Assembly: GCF_025917685.1 (NCBI RefSeq)
Contig: NZ_CP089518.1
Coordinates: 1,613,001-1,677,000, forward strand
DNA: 64,000 nucleotides
Source: Bacillus cereus
GTDB lineage: Bacteria > Bacillota > Bacilli > Bacillales > Bacillaceae_G
Direction: 5' to 3'
Shown: positions 17,887 to 25,500 of the stretch, piece by piece
Layout of the letters: the number at the start of each line of letters is the position of its first letter
Position numbering within the stretch: the first letter of the stretch is position 1
Notes under the pieces: model-generated
The model's database searches: none
What the model was told of the DNA's origin: nothing
The model's input: the letters and a program-made list of their open reading frames with translations, nothing else
Position numbers and translations under genes: made by a program

Positions 17887-19145
17887 TGAGGATGGAAGTA
17901 TGGGGAGGAGCAGGAGAATACGGCCGCTCTTGTTATTTTATAAAAAATAAGGAGACAAAAATATTATTTGATTGTGGTATTAATCGATCATATGTGGATA
18001 GTTATCCAAAAATAGAGAGAGAAATTGTTCCATTTTTAGATGCGGTATTTTTATCACATATTCATGAAGATCATACGATGGGTTTACCTTTATTAGCGAA
18101 GTATGGATATAAGAAAAAAATTTGGACGACTCGTTATACGAAGGAGCAACTTCCAACTTATTATGGGAAATGGAGAGACTACAATCTGACACAAGGGCGG
18201 AATTTACCGTATAACGATCAAAATATTAAAGATTTAAATTATGTATGTATTGATGAGATGAGTAATCCAAATGAATGGATACAGGTTACTCCTACATTGC
18301 GGTTTCAATGGGGGTATAGTGGGCATGTATTAGGAGCTGTTTGGTTTTTAGTAGATATGTGTGATACGTACGTATTTTATTCTGGTGATTATTCAGCAGA
18401 GTCTAATATACTACGAGCTAATTTACCTGAGAAATTGTATCGCGATATAAAAATTGCAATCGTAGATGCTGCTTATCACACTGATGATGTTTCGCAAAAT
18501 GAACGGATAGACGAACTATGTGCGGAAATTGAACGAGTTGCACAAAATAAAGGGATAGCATTACTACCATTGCCCCCACTAGGTAGGGCGCAAGATATCG
18601 TATTGTATTTATATGAAAGATATAAAGAACTTCCAATTATAGTAGATAAAGAAATATTGGTTGGATTTGAAGAGATGTTCATATACAAAGGTTGGATAAA
18701 AAATAATGAAGAACTTGAGTGGATTATGGAAAGTTTAAAAGAAAACATAATAGTTATGGATAATGACATTTGTATGCAAAATAGTTGCGGAATAGTTGTA
18801 ATGAGTGATGCGAATATGCAAACGAAACGAGCGCAGTTATATTATGAACAACTTCGGCAGGAAGAACGAAATTCTATTATCTTTACGGGACATACTGCTA
18901 AAGGGAGTTTTGCAGAAAAGGTTATGAAAGAGCAGGTAGGTATAGGATGTAGAGTGGGACGAGTTCCGTATAAGGTTCATCAAAGTATAAGTGATGTTAA
19001 GGCGATGTTAAATAAATTATTACCAGAACATACGGTGCTAGTACACGCCTTGAAAGAGGATACGGATCGATTACAGAAAAAGCTTAGCATAGCAGGATAT
19101 AAAAATGTATATTCACTTACAATGGAATGTGTAGAATTGACTTAA
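17883..19145 (+). CDS. Metallo-beta-lactamase fold hydrolase with beta-CASP-like domain
   Basis: The ~420-residue protein has the MBL metal motif SHIHEDHTMG (HxHxDH), a later GYSGHVLGAVWF, YSGDYSAESN (bridging Asp) and a beta-CASP-like C-terminal part with FTGHTAKGSF and EHTVLVHALKEDTDRL. This layout is shared by RNase J/CPSF-type nucleases, though other MBL enzymes share parts of it. The gene starts at ATG 17883, overlapping the permease stop (ATGA), so it is translationally coupled to the transporter. The substrate is unknown; association with import suggests a small molecule is also possible. Confidence 0.78.
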   Translation: MMRMEVWGGAGEYGRSCYFIKNKETKILFDCGINRSYVDSYPKIEREIVPFLDAVFLSHIHEDHTMGLPLLAKYGYKKKIWTTRYTKEQLPTYYGKWRDYNLTQGRNLPYNDQNIKDLNYVCIDEMSNPNEWIQVTPTLRFQWGYSGHVLGAVWFLVDMCDTYVFYSGDYSAESNILRANLPEKLYRDIKIAIVDAAYHTDDVSQNERIDELCAEIERVAQNKGIALLPLPPLGRAQDIVLYLYERYKELPIIVDKEILVGFEEMFIYKGWIKNNEELEWIMESLKENIIVMDNDICMQNSCGIVVMSDANMQTKRAQLYYEQLRQEERNSIIFTGHTAKGSFAEKVMKEQVGIGCRVGRVPYKVHQSISDVKAMLNKLLPEHTVLVHALKEDTDRLQKKLSIAGYKNVYSLTMECVELT

Positions 19146-19156
19146 CATGTATAGGA

Positions 19157-19192
19157 AAAAAGGAATCCGTAGACATATGGATTCCTTTTTCT
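19157..19192 (+). terminator. Intrinsic terminator after ABC/hydrolase operon
   Basis: AAAAAGGAATCC and GGATTCCTTTTT form a 12-bp stem around GTAGACATAT. It is symmetrical enough to serve the convergent gene ending at 19205. Confidence 0.85.
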
Positions 19193-19204
19193 AATATATG
19201 AGTA

Positions 19205-19627
19205 TTAAGCTAAATCAGCTGATACGAATATATCAGTATTTTGAAGGTTTTTAGAGCGTAAACTATAAGCAACTACCTTCTTTTTATATTGCTTTACAAC
19301 GTCGACATGTTCTTCATGACTATAAATATAAAAGATAAAATCTTTTTTGCCACGTTTTGCATTGATAATTAAAGGAGTGCCCTCATTGTGTGGTGGTGCA
19401 TAATAGCGGTCTAAAAATAAACCTTCGTTAAAATCATGAATAATTTTGGATTTCTTTTCGCCTTCTAAGTTATTTCCATTGATTGTAACAGTCACATTCT
19501 CTTCTTCAAGTTGTGGATGTGTTTCGTACTTGCTAATAATGGATTCAATAACAGAGTTAGGAAGGCTAGAAACGATAATTTTAAATGCCCCAAATACAAC
19601 TAACATTACAATAAACCAAGTTGTCAT
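19205..19627 (-). CDS. YfmQ-like membrane-anchored protein, unknown function
   Basis: The 140-residue protein has one N-terminal membrane helix (WFIVMLVVFGAFKIIVSSLP) and a soluble domain with EENVTVTINGN and FIFYIYSHEEHVDVVKQYKK. It resembles the YfmQ family of bacilli; that name is from memory of the pattern and carries moderate certainty. Its SD AAGGGGATG (minus strand) lies at the edge of a truncated bcr1 repeat that occupies its upstream region. Confidence 0.6.
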   Translation of the reverse strand: MTTWFIVMLVVFGAFKIIVSSLPNSVIESIISKYETHPQLEEENVTVTINGNNLEGEKKSKIIHDFNEGLFLDRYYAPPHNEGTPLIINAKRGKKDFIFYIYSHEEHVDVVKQYKKKVVAYSLRSKNLQNTDIFVSADLA

Positions 19628-19641
19628 AGTATTTCATCCCC

Positions 19642-19736
19642 TTTATCCCACAGTAACGGTCCGTAAAAGCCTGGTTGGTGCGGGCTAATAATCAGTGTGG
19701 GATAGATACCCCTTACTGACTAAAATTTCACTTTAT
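19642..19736 (-). repeat. Truncated bcr1-type repeat
   Basis: The segment begins TTTATCCCACAGTAACGG and ends AAATTTCACTTTAT, with the TTTAT ends of bcr1. It shares GGTTGGTGCGGGCTAATAATC-type sequence with the full copies but lacks their middle (the part with CCCACCTAACTT), so it is about 95 bp, not ~155. It is in the reverse orientation relative to 22244-22397 and abuts the RBS of the minus-strand gene at 19627. Confidence 0.8.
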
Positions 19737-19940
19737 CCTATTTAACAATATAACTCATATGGTAATAGTACATATGGTGAAGTTTTGTATAATTTGTGAA
19801 AAATATGCCATTTTTATGAACGAAATATTAGAAAAATCAATTTTGTTACAAAAAGTTGAAATCGAAGTATTTTAAAAGAAAAAGGTTTATAATAAAAATA
19901 TAACTAATAACAACATTACTAATTATAAGGAAGTGTAACT

Positions 19941-20102
19941 ATGAGTACTGTAGCAATCGTGTATGGTATTATTCTTTCTACAATTATCGTTTTATTTTTC
20001 GTTGGGGTTTCACGTTATATTCATAAATGGAAAGAATGCGTTGCGAAATTAAATCACATTGAAGAAGAATTAAGTGATTTAATGTTACATCATGGTAAGT
20101 AA
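19941..20102 (+). CDS. Small membrane protein (DUF4083-like)
   Basis: This 53-codon gene (SD AAGGAAGTG) encodes one N-terminal membrane helix (YGIILSTIIVLFFVGVSRY) and a charged tail HIEEELSDLMLHHGK. It resembles short DUF4083-type proteins of the B. cereus group, with moderate certainty. The terminator at 20142 closes it, so it is a monocistronic small gene. Confidence 0.65.
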   Translation: MSTVAIVYGIILSTIIVLFFVGVSRYIHKWKECVAKLNHIEEELSDLMLHHGK

Positions 20103-20141
20103 ACGTTTATTTTTTAACGAAACAATGTGAAGGATATCACA

Positions 20142-20174
20142 AAACATGCTCTCATCATGAAGGCATGTTTTTTT
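20142..20174 (+). terminator. Intrinsic terminator after small membrane gene
   Basis: AAACATGC and GCATGTTT pair around a 13-base loop, followed by TTTTTG. Confidence 0.8.
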
Positions 20175-20199
20175 GTTATGTGAATGATTAGGCACATAC

Positions 20200-20370
20200 A
20201 TGTTTTTCATACGATACAGTGTAAGTGCAGAAAAATTAGGAGGACCAATTAAGGAGTCAGTTGTAATTGATCCTCCTAATTCAAATCGACTAAATAGCGT
20301 TAAAGAAAGTCACGACTCAAATATAATCGTTACGTTAAACGAACAAATAACATCATGTGAAATAGAGTAA
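20200..20370 (+). CDS. Possible 56-residue protein containing a long RNA hairpin
   Basis: An ATG-started frame of 56 codons occupies a gap that would otherwise be empty. The peptide begins MFFIRYSVSAEKLGGPIK and has no membrane helix. No clear SD precedes the ATG. A terminator stem overlaps its stop codon, as in several real small genes here, which argues the region is transcribed. A long inverted repeat is embedded in the frame. It could be a small protein or a structured RNA with a chance reading frame. Confidence 0.4.
   Translation: MFFIRYSVSAEKLGGPIKESVVIDPPNSNRLNSVKESHDSNIIVTLNEQITSCEIE
20234..20281 (+). repeat. Long inverted repeat (hairpin) inside the small gene
   Basis: AATTAGGAGGA-C-CAATTA (20234-20251) pairs with TAATTG-A-TCCTCCTAATT (20264-20281): 17 pairs with one mismatch and a 12-base loop. 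It lacks a T-run, so it is not an ordinary terminator. It carries an SD-like AGGAGG in the 5' arm that would be buried in the stem. Confidence 0.8.
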
Positions 20371-20410
20371 CTCTTTCTATTTTAGGAAGAGTTACTCTGT
20401 TTTGTTTAAT
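20364..20410 (+). terminator. Intrinsic terminator overlapping the 20200 frame's stop
   Basis: AGAGTAACTCTT and AAGAGTTACTCT form a 12-bp perfect stem around TCTATTTTAGG, then GTTTTGTTT. Confidence 0.8.
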
Positions 20411-20469
20411 TTTGTAATTCAATTCGCTATAATTATTATATAGAAGGGAATTTCTAGAGGGGGCATATT

Positions 20470-21561
20470 GTGAACATATTAAAGATTATAGGAATTGTTG
20501 CAGGAGTCATTATAGTAGCCGTTATAGCTTTCTTTGTTATTATGAAGTACTATTTGTCAAAAGAAGATCCTGATTATGTATTAAAGTACATAAAAGAACA
20601 TAAAGATGATAAAACATGTTCATTACTAATTAGAAAAAATGGGGAAGTATTAACATCTATAAATGAAAATGTAAAATTGCCATTAGCGAGTACGGCAAAG
20701 ATCGTAATAGCTGTTGAATTTGCTAAACAAGTGTCAGAAGGAAAAATAAGTCGAGATGAACAAATTTCATTGCATGAGCTAGAAAAATATTACGTTAAAA
20801 ACACTGATGGCGGAGCGCATCCAGACTGGTTAGAAGATGCCAAAGCGAGAGAATTAGTGAAAAATGGACAGATCGCTTTAGAAGAAGTCGCTAAAGGGAT
20901 GATTCATTATAGTTCTAATGCAAATACAACATATTTGTTAGATAAGCTTGGAATAGAAAGAGTAAATGAAAGTATAAAAGAGTTAGAGCTTACTAGTCAT
21001 GACAAGTTCTCTTCGTATACTGCTTCACTATATATGAGAGGGTATGTAGAAAAAGAGCTTCATGAGCCAGAAAATCAATCGTTAGAAATGATACGTAACA
21101 TGTCAAAGGATGAATATAATAAACATGTGTTACAAATTCATGAATGGATGAAAGATGAAGAAGAATGGAAAAAACGGGATATCCCATTAAAGGTAGATAT
21201 GGAATTTCAGCGGATTTGGTCAGATCGATTAGTGGGTGCAAACGCTAAAGATTATATGAGTATAATGGACAAGATAAATAGTAGAAATTATTTTCCAAAA
21301 TCAATGCAAGAAGAAATCGAGAATATTTTCAAAGGAACAGTTAATAATAGTAAGTTAGAATTTGCTGGGCAAAAAGGTGGCTCTACCGCATTCGTATTGA
21401 CAAAAAGTCTGTATACTACAGATAAGAAGGGGAATAAGGTAGAAGTTGTAATTATGTTTAACGATATAGAAGATCAAGTTGCATACCAAAAATTGAGAAA
21501 TAATATAGATTATTTTATACAAGACGCTGTAACAAATGAAGAGTTTAGAAGGAAATTATAA
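20470..21561 (+). CDS. Membrane-anchored serine hydrolase, class A beta-lactamase fold
   Basis: The 363-residue protein starts at GTG 20470 (SD AGAGGGGG) and has an N-terminal membrane anchor (GIVAGVIIVAVIAFFVIMKY). Active-site motifs of the penicillin-binding/class A lactamase fold are present: SxxK as STAK in LPLASTAKIVIAVEF, an SxN-like YSSNANTTYLLDKLG, and a KGG triad motif in GQKGGSTAFVLT. It faces the outside of the cell. Substrate is unknown; a secreted resistance enzyme is less likely because of the anchor. Confidence 0.8.
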   Translation: MNILKIIGIVAGVIIVAVIAFFVIMKYYLSKEDPDYVLKYIKEHKDDKTCSLLIRKNGEVLTSINENVKLPLASTAKIVIAVEFAKQVSEGKISRDEQISLHELEKYYVKNTDGGAHPDWLEDAKARELVKNGQIALEEVAKGMIHYSSNANTTYLLDKLGIERVNESIKELELTSHDKFSSYTASLYMRGYVEKELHEPENQSLEMIRNMSKDEYNKHVLQIHEWMKDEEEWKKRDIPLKVDMEFQRIWSDRLVGANAKDYMSIMDKINSRNYFPKSMQEEIENIFKGTVNNSKLEFAGQKGGSTAFVLTKSLYTTDKKGNKVEVVIMFNDIEDQVAYQKLRNNIDYFIQDAVTNEEFRRKL

Positions 21562-21584
21562 TGAAATAATTTTATTATGTAAAC

Positions 21585-21617
21585 AAGGGCGCTTTTTAGA
21601 AAGTGTCCTTTTCTTTT
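21585..21617 (+). terminator. Intrinsic terminator after serine hydrolase
   Basis: AAGGGCGCTTT and AAAGTGTCCTT pair (two G-T pairs) around TTAG, then TTCTTTTT. Confidence 0.75.
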
Positions 21618-21682
21618 TATGATACAGGATTTCTTATTTACCTCATTGAATATAAATTGAAAATAAGAAAGGAAGTTGAAAA

Positions 21683-22252
21683 ATGACGACAATATATTTC
21701 GTTCGCCATGCCCACTCTACATATACAAAAGAAGAACGGGAACGGCCTTTATCTGATAAAGGGTATTGTGATGCAGAGAATGTAACACGTTTATTAAAAG
21801 ATAAACATATTGATATTGTAATCTCTAGCCCGTACAAAAGGGCGATTCAAACCGTGCAAGGGATAGCGAATACATATAATTTATCAATACAACTGGAAGA
21901 AGATTTAAGAGAGAGGTTATTAAGTAAAGAGCCAGTAACAGATTTTAACGATGCTATTCAGAAAGTGTGGGAAGACTGGACTTTTTCATACGAAGGCGGG
22001 GAATCAAGTAATATAGCGCAAAGGCGTGCTGTAATATGTATGCAAAGTATATTAAGAAAATATAAAGGTAAGAATATTGTAATAGGTACTCATGGGAATA
22101 TTATGGTATTACTAATGAATTATTTTGATTTGAAATATGATTTTCAGTTTTGGAAAACACTTCATATGCCTGATGTGTATAAATTAACTTTTGATAATAA
22201 TCGTTTCATTTCTGCTGAAAGAATGGAGAAAACAGGTCATCGGATAAAGTGA
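21683..22252 (+). CDS. Histidine phosphatase family protein
   Basis: The 189-residue protein has the catalytic RHAHSTYT motif, ISSPYKRAIQTVQGIA and a second His in GTHGNIMVLLMNYF, the layout of the phosphoglycerate mutase-like phosphatases (PhoE/GpmB type). The substrate cannot be read. The last codons and the stop (ATA AAG TGA) lie inside a bcr1 element whose first base is at 22244, so the original C-terminus was probably replaced by the insertion. Confidence 0.85.
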   Translation: MTTIYFVRHAHSTYTKEERERPLSDKGYCDAENVTRLLKDKHIDIVISSPYKRAIQTVQGIANTYNLSIQLEEDLRERLLSKEPVTDFNDAIQKVWEDWTFSYEGGESSNIAQRRAVICMQSILRKYKGKNIVIGTHGNIMVLLMNYFDLKYDFQFWKTLHMPDVYKLTFDNNRFISAERMEKTGHRIK

Positions 22253-22397
22253 AACTTTAATCAGTGGGGAGGTTCATCCTCCACTGATTATTAGTTGAAC
22301 CAATCGGGCTTTTACGGGCAGTTGATCTCCCACCTAACTTCCTCGTATTCGCCGAAGTTTGAGGTGAGAGTCTTACTGTCCGTTAATGCGGGATAAA
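22244..22397 (+). repeat. bcr1 repeat element, complete copy
   Basis: The 154-bp segment runs from ATAAAGTGAAACTTTAATC to GTTAATGCGGGATAAA and has ATAAA/TTTAT at both ends, the reported bcr1 target duplication. It matches the copies at 30500 (same orientation) and 42409 (opposite), with long internal complementarity (CCACTGATTA / TAATCAGTGG). bcr1 is a non-autonomous repeat of the B. cereus group. It overlaps the 3' end of the phosphatase gene. Confidence 0.88.
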
Positions 22398-22496
22398 CAT
22401 TTTGTAAAAGTTTATCAAAAAAAGAGGAAAGAGAGAAAGTATTGTAGAAGTATGACTTTGTAACATAAAAAATATTGGTTAAAGGAGGCTGTTTAC

Positions 22497-22871
22497 ATGT
22501 TTGAGAAAGAGAAAGAAGGGCTTATTGAAGTTCACAACGTATATGAAATCGCACCAGCAGATGGAGCAATTATAGGTATGGCAACGGAAGAAGAAATGGA
22601 GATTGCTGCTGAACTAGAGTTACAGTACTATGCCCATTCTCGTTTATTAGAAGCAAATATTCAGTTAGACGGTTCCTCCTATAAAGAGTTACTTCAGGAG
22701 TTCCAGGAGTACGAAAGAAAATCAATGAATTTTTGGAGAGCAATACATAAACGTTTAGCTGTGCCATGGGCATGGGTACTACGTATTGATGTTGCGAATG
22801 GTCCTATATATGTAAGCAATGGGAGTTCGTATTATGAAGAAGTTGATGATGACGAAGAAGATTATGAATAG
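22497..22871 (+). CDS. Conserved-looking acidic protein, unknown function
   Basis: The 124-residue protein starts at ATG 22497 behind AAAGGAGG. It has a helical segment (EEEMEIAAELELQYYAHSRL), a basic middle (RAIHKRLAVPWAWVLRID) and a very acidic end (YYEEVDDDEEDYE). No known domain is recognised. It is monocistronic, with bcr1 upstream and a terminator directly downstream. Confidence 0.65.
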   Translation: MFEKEKEGLIEVHNVYEIAPADGAIIGMATEEEMEIAAELELQYYAHSRLLEANIQLDGSSYKELLQEFQEYERKSMNFWRAIHKRLAVPWAWVLRIDVANGPIYVSNGSSYYEEVDDDEEDYE

Positions 22872-22877
22872 ATAAGT

Positions 22878-22910
22878 AAGGAAGCAGCTTTAGTTGCTTC
22901 CTTTTTTTAT
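22878..22910. terminator. Bidirectional intrinsic terminator
   Basis: AAGGAAGCA and TGCTTCCTT pair around GCTTTAGT, then TTTTT. It separates convergent genes. Confidence 0.85.
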
Positions 22911-23831
22911 TTACAATGAGTGAATGGCTTCAATGATAGTATCTGGGCGATCATTTTCTATACCGTGACCAGCATCTTCAGCCAAAATGTACTGGCTGTT
23001 TATTGAGAGATTTAATTGTTCACGAATAAGTTCTTGCCACATATCTTCAAGTTGTGTAGCTTCTTCTTTTGGCATACCGCCCTCAATCAATTGTGCAATA
23101 GAATATTGAGGATCTCTACCGATAACGATTAATGGTATTTCTAATGTTTTATTTTGTTTTTTTATTGAGCGAGCACAATTTTTCCACTCGGACAGTTCAG
23201 AAGCTATCGCTTTATATAATGAAGGAGATGTAGAAAATTTGATATGCTGTTTTGTTGTATTGACGAGCATAGATTTTAGTTCATTATAAAGTGCTTCTGC
23301 ATCCATGTTGGAGTAGGTATGATATTTTTGTAGCCACATATCATCAGAATCAGTTTGATCAGAAACCGGTAAATGCAGTTCATCTAATCGGTGTAAGTTC
23401 ATGGAAGTAGAATCAACTAAAAGAAGTGCTTGCAGCCTATCTTCATGTAACATTGCAAAATGTTGTGCGCATAAACCTCCATAGGAATGACCGATTAAAA
23501 TGATTGGCTCATAAATATCTAGTTTATGTAGTAACATATGTAGTTCTTTTACGACTTGCATTGTTGTACGTGGATTAGTTCCTAGCTCACTTTTTCCGTA
23601 ACCTGGGCGATGATATGAAATGACTGTAAATTTTTGTGAAAGCTTTTCTATAATAGGAAGCCAATCATAAAATGAGCATCCCATTCCTGTTTGAATGACT
23701 ACAGTTTGTTTACTGCTACCTTTCATATATACTTCTACAGTTTGTCCAAATATCTCTACTGATCTATTAATAGTAATTCCCCCTAAGCTTGAAATACTTT
23801 TTGGCAAGTAAAGACGATACACCAGGCACAT
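22911..23831 (-). CDS. Alpha/beta hydrolase
   Basis: The protein has the hydrolase core: oxyanion strand VVIQTGMGCSFYDWLPIIEK, nucleophile elbow GHSYGG, LLVDSTSMN and a catalytic His in AEDAGHGIENDRPD. The longest frame begins at ATG 23831, 49 bases inside the upstream DUF3147 gene and without an SD. A strong SD GGGGG (23783-23779, minus strand) is followed 7 bases later by ATT at 23771, giving MNRSVEIFGQ; an ATT start is therefore possible and would give a 286-residue product. It belongs to the MarR operon. Confidence 0.8.
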   Translation of the reverse strand: MCLVYRLYLPKSISSLGGITINRSVEIFGQTVEVYMKGSSKQTVVIQTGMGCSFYDWLPIIEKLSQKFTVISYHRPGYGKSELGTNPRTTMQVVKELHMLLHKLDIYEPIILIGHSYGGLCAQHFAMLHEDRLQALLLVDSTSMNLHRLDELHLPVSDQTDSDDMWLQKYHTYSNMDAEALYNELKSMLVNTTKQHIKFSTSPSLYKAIASELSEWKNCARSIKKQNKTLEIPLIVIGRDPQYSIAQLIEGGMPKEEATQLEDMWQELIREQLNLSINSQYILAEDAGHGIENDRPDTIIEAIHSL

Positions 23832-24112
23832 ATGCCGAAGAGTATAGATGTACTAAGTGAAAAGGAGTTCTTTAAACCGATATAAACAATAAATAATAGT
23901 AGTGCGGATGCGGGAAATCCATATAATACACCTAAAGCAAATTGACTCAATTCTTGTTTATTCCCGCCTTCGAAAGAAATCCAAAATAGGCTCAGTAAAC
24001 TTACGAGAGGAAGGGCAGCAATAAAGCCGCCTATCGTACTATAATGTTTAGCGACTTCAGTAATAACGCCGATAATAAGTGCCGAAACGATTACTTTAAC
24101 GAGGAAATGCAT
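23783..24112 (-). CDS. DUF3147-type membrane protein
   Basis: The 109-residue protein has about four membrane helices (VKVIVSALIIGVITEVAKHY; GGFIAALPLVSLLSLFWISF; LGVLYGFPASALLLFIVYIG; FGICAWCIVFTCQKVF). The pattern fits DUF3147 proteins. It overlaps the MarR gene by 17 bases and precedes the hydrolase gene, so it is part of a three-gene operon under the MarR promoter. Confidence 0.75.
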   Translation of the reverse strand: MHFLVKVIVSALIIGVITEVAKHYSTIGGFIAALPLVSLLSLFWISFEGGNKQELSQFALGVLYGFPASALLLFIVYIGLKNSFSLSTSILFGICAWCIVFTCQKVFQA

Positions 24113-24506
24113 ATTTTGCCTCCTGCGCTAATAACGAAAAAGCTTTTTCAATTAATTGTTGTTCTTCTTTCGATAACTGTGGTTCTAATATTTTTATCTT
24201 TTCTTTATCTAGTAAAGTATGCTTTTCTAATATTTCAATGCCTTCTTTCGTTAATGTAAGGTTCACAACTCTTTCATCTTGTTTGTTTCTTTCTTTAATG
24301 ATAAATCCTTTTTGAATAAGGCGTTTTACATGTTCGGACGCTGTGTTATGAGATAAACCAAGTTCAGAAGCAATTTTTCCAATTGTTATATCTTTCTCAC
24401 GAGAAACGATTTGTAAAATACGAATAGCTTGGTGGGAAAGGTTGTCTTCATATTCATATCGTAAGTGATAATAAATGCTCTCCCAGTATTGATTGATGTC
24501 TTTCAT
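24096..24506 (-). CDS. MarR-family regulator
   Basis: The 136-residue protein has the MarR winged helix: HQAIRILQIVSREKDITIGK, ASELGLSHNTASEHVKRLIQ (recognition helix) and GFIIKERNKQDERVVNLTLT (wing). It is first in an operon with DUF3147 and hydrolase genes and palindromes lie just upstream, so it probably represses its own operon until a ligand, perhaps an organic compound acted on by the hydrolase, binds. Confidence 0.88.
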   Translation of the reverse strand: MKDINQYWESIYYHLRYEYEDNLSHQAIRILQIVSREKDITIGKIASELGLSHNTASEHVKRLIQKGFIIKERNKQDERVVNLTLTKEGIEILEKHTLLDKEKIKILEPQLSKEEQQLIEKAFSLLAQEAKYAFPR

Positions 24507-24528
24507 AATGATAAATCCCCCTATTTTT

Positions 24529-24559
24529 ATATCGTATAGTAAGATATATTCGTGAATAT
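24529..24559. promoter_or_regulatory. Probable MarR operator
   Basis: ATATTC-GT-GAATAT at 24546-24559 is a perfect palindrome, and ATATC/GATAT (24529-24533, 24543-24547) overlaps it. Both lie 20-50 bases upstream of the marR start. Confidence 0.5.
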
Positions 24560-24672
24560 AGAAATAAAATCCTTTTATTTGGATAAAAAATGTTGCAAAA
24601 GTTTATTTTTATTGAAATATAAGGTAATCTATGTGTAAAGGTATACATTTAGCAAGAGAGAGGATGATAGCT

Positions 24673-25458
24673 GTGAATACATTCAAATGGATGAGTCATG
24701 AACAGATGTATGTAGATGAAATACATGTTGAAAAATGTGGTCCTCTTTCAGTTGGCGTATATGGGGGAAATCAAGAGAGTGATGCATATGAACGAGGAGA
24801 TGCAGTGCTTGCTTGGTGGGATCCTGAATTACAATTTGAATTTGTTATGATTTTTGATACACATCACAAAACGAAAAATATACATTATATAATAGAAGCG
24901 ATTTCAGAAAGAAAAGAAAAACTAAAAGAGTTGTTTTCATATCCTATACATTTAGCTTTTCATCATACGCATATGTACTTGTTAGCGTTATTTACAGATA
25001 AGCTGTTTATTGAAAAATGTGATCAAGATGATGAGGAACTTGCATGCTTAATTTGTTTACGAAAAGGCGAATTTTTATATTGGCTATCAGTTGGTGATTG
25101 TTTCGCATATTTATTCCATTCTGAGAAAACGAAGAATGGAAAAGGGCGATTAAATAAACGGAAGAATTATGAATATATTGGTAGGAAAAATATTTTTGCA
25201 GCGAATACACCTTGCTTTACGTCAGGTGTAAGGGGATTAGAAAAAGGAATGAATCACATTGTAATGGCAACGGACGGTATTTTAGAGTGTGATAAACGAA
25301 GGTTTGATGATGATCAATCTTTAGTAGAAATATTGCACGACGGAAATAGCTTGCAGATTGAACCGGTATTAACAAATGTACTGCAGTGGAAAGGTAGAGA
25401 TTGTGCCACAATTATTGGATGGTCCATTGACACTGAAAATAAACAATGCGCTAATTAA
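24673..25458 (+). CDS. PP2C-like protein phosphatase domain protein
   Basis: The ~261-residue protein has PP2C-type motifs: FEFVMIFDTHHKTKN near the first metal site, YWLSVGDCFAYLFHSE, VMATDGILECDKRRF and a C-terminal RDCATIIGWS. PP2C phosphatases dephosphorylate Ser/Thr proteins with Mn2+. Some canonical acidic metal ligands (DG in the first motif) are replaced here by DTHH, so activity is uncertain. GTG 24673 with SD GAGAGG is preferred to ATG 24664, which abuts the SD. It stands alone. Confidence 0.6.
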   Translation: MNTFKWMSHEQMYVDEIHVEKCGPLSVGVYGGNQESDAYERGDAVLAWWDPELQFEFVMIFDTHHKTKNIHYIIEAISERKEKLKELFSYPIHLAFHHTHMYLLALFTDKLFIEKCDQDDEELACLICLRKGEFLYWLSVGDCFAYLFHSEKTKNGKGRLNKRKNYEYIGRKNIFAANTPCFTSGVRGLEKGMNHIVMATDGILECDKRRFDDDQSLVEILHDGNSLQIEPVLTNVLQWKGRDCATIIGWSIDTENKQCAN

Positions 25459-25461
25459 TAT

Positions 25462-25499
25462 AAAAGGAGTTCAAGGTTTTTATCCTTGAACTCCTTTTT
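25462..25499. terminator. Bidirectional intrinsic terminator
   Basis: AAAAGGAGTTCAAGG and CCTTGAACTCCTTTT form a 15-bp perfect stem between convergent genes. Confidence 0.92.
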
Positions 25500-25500
25500 G

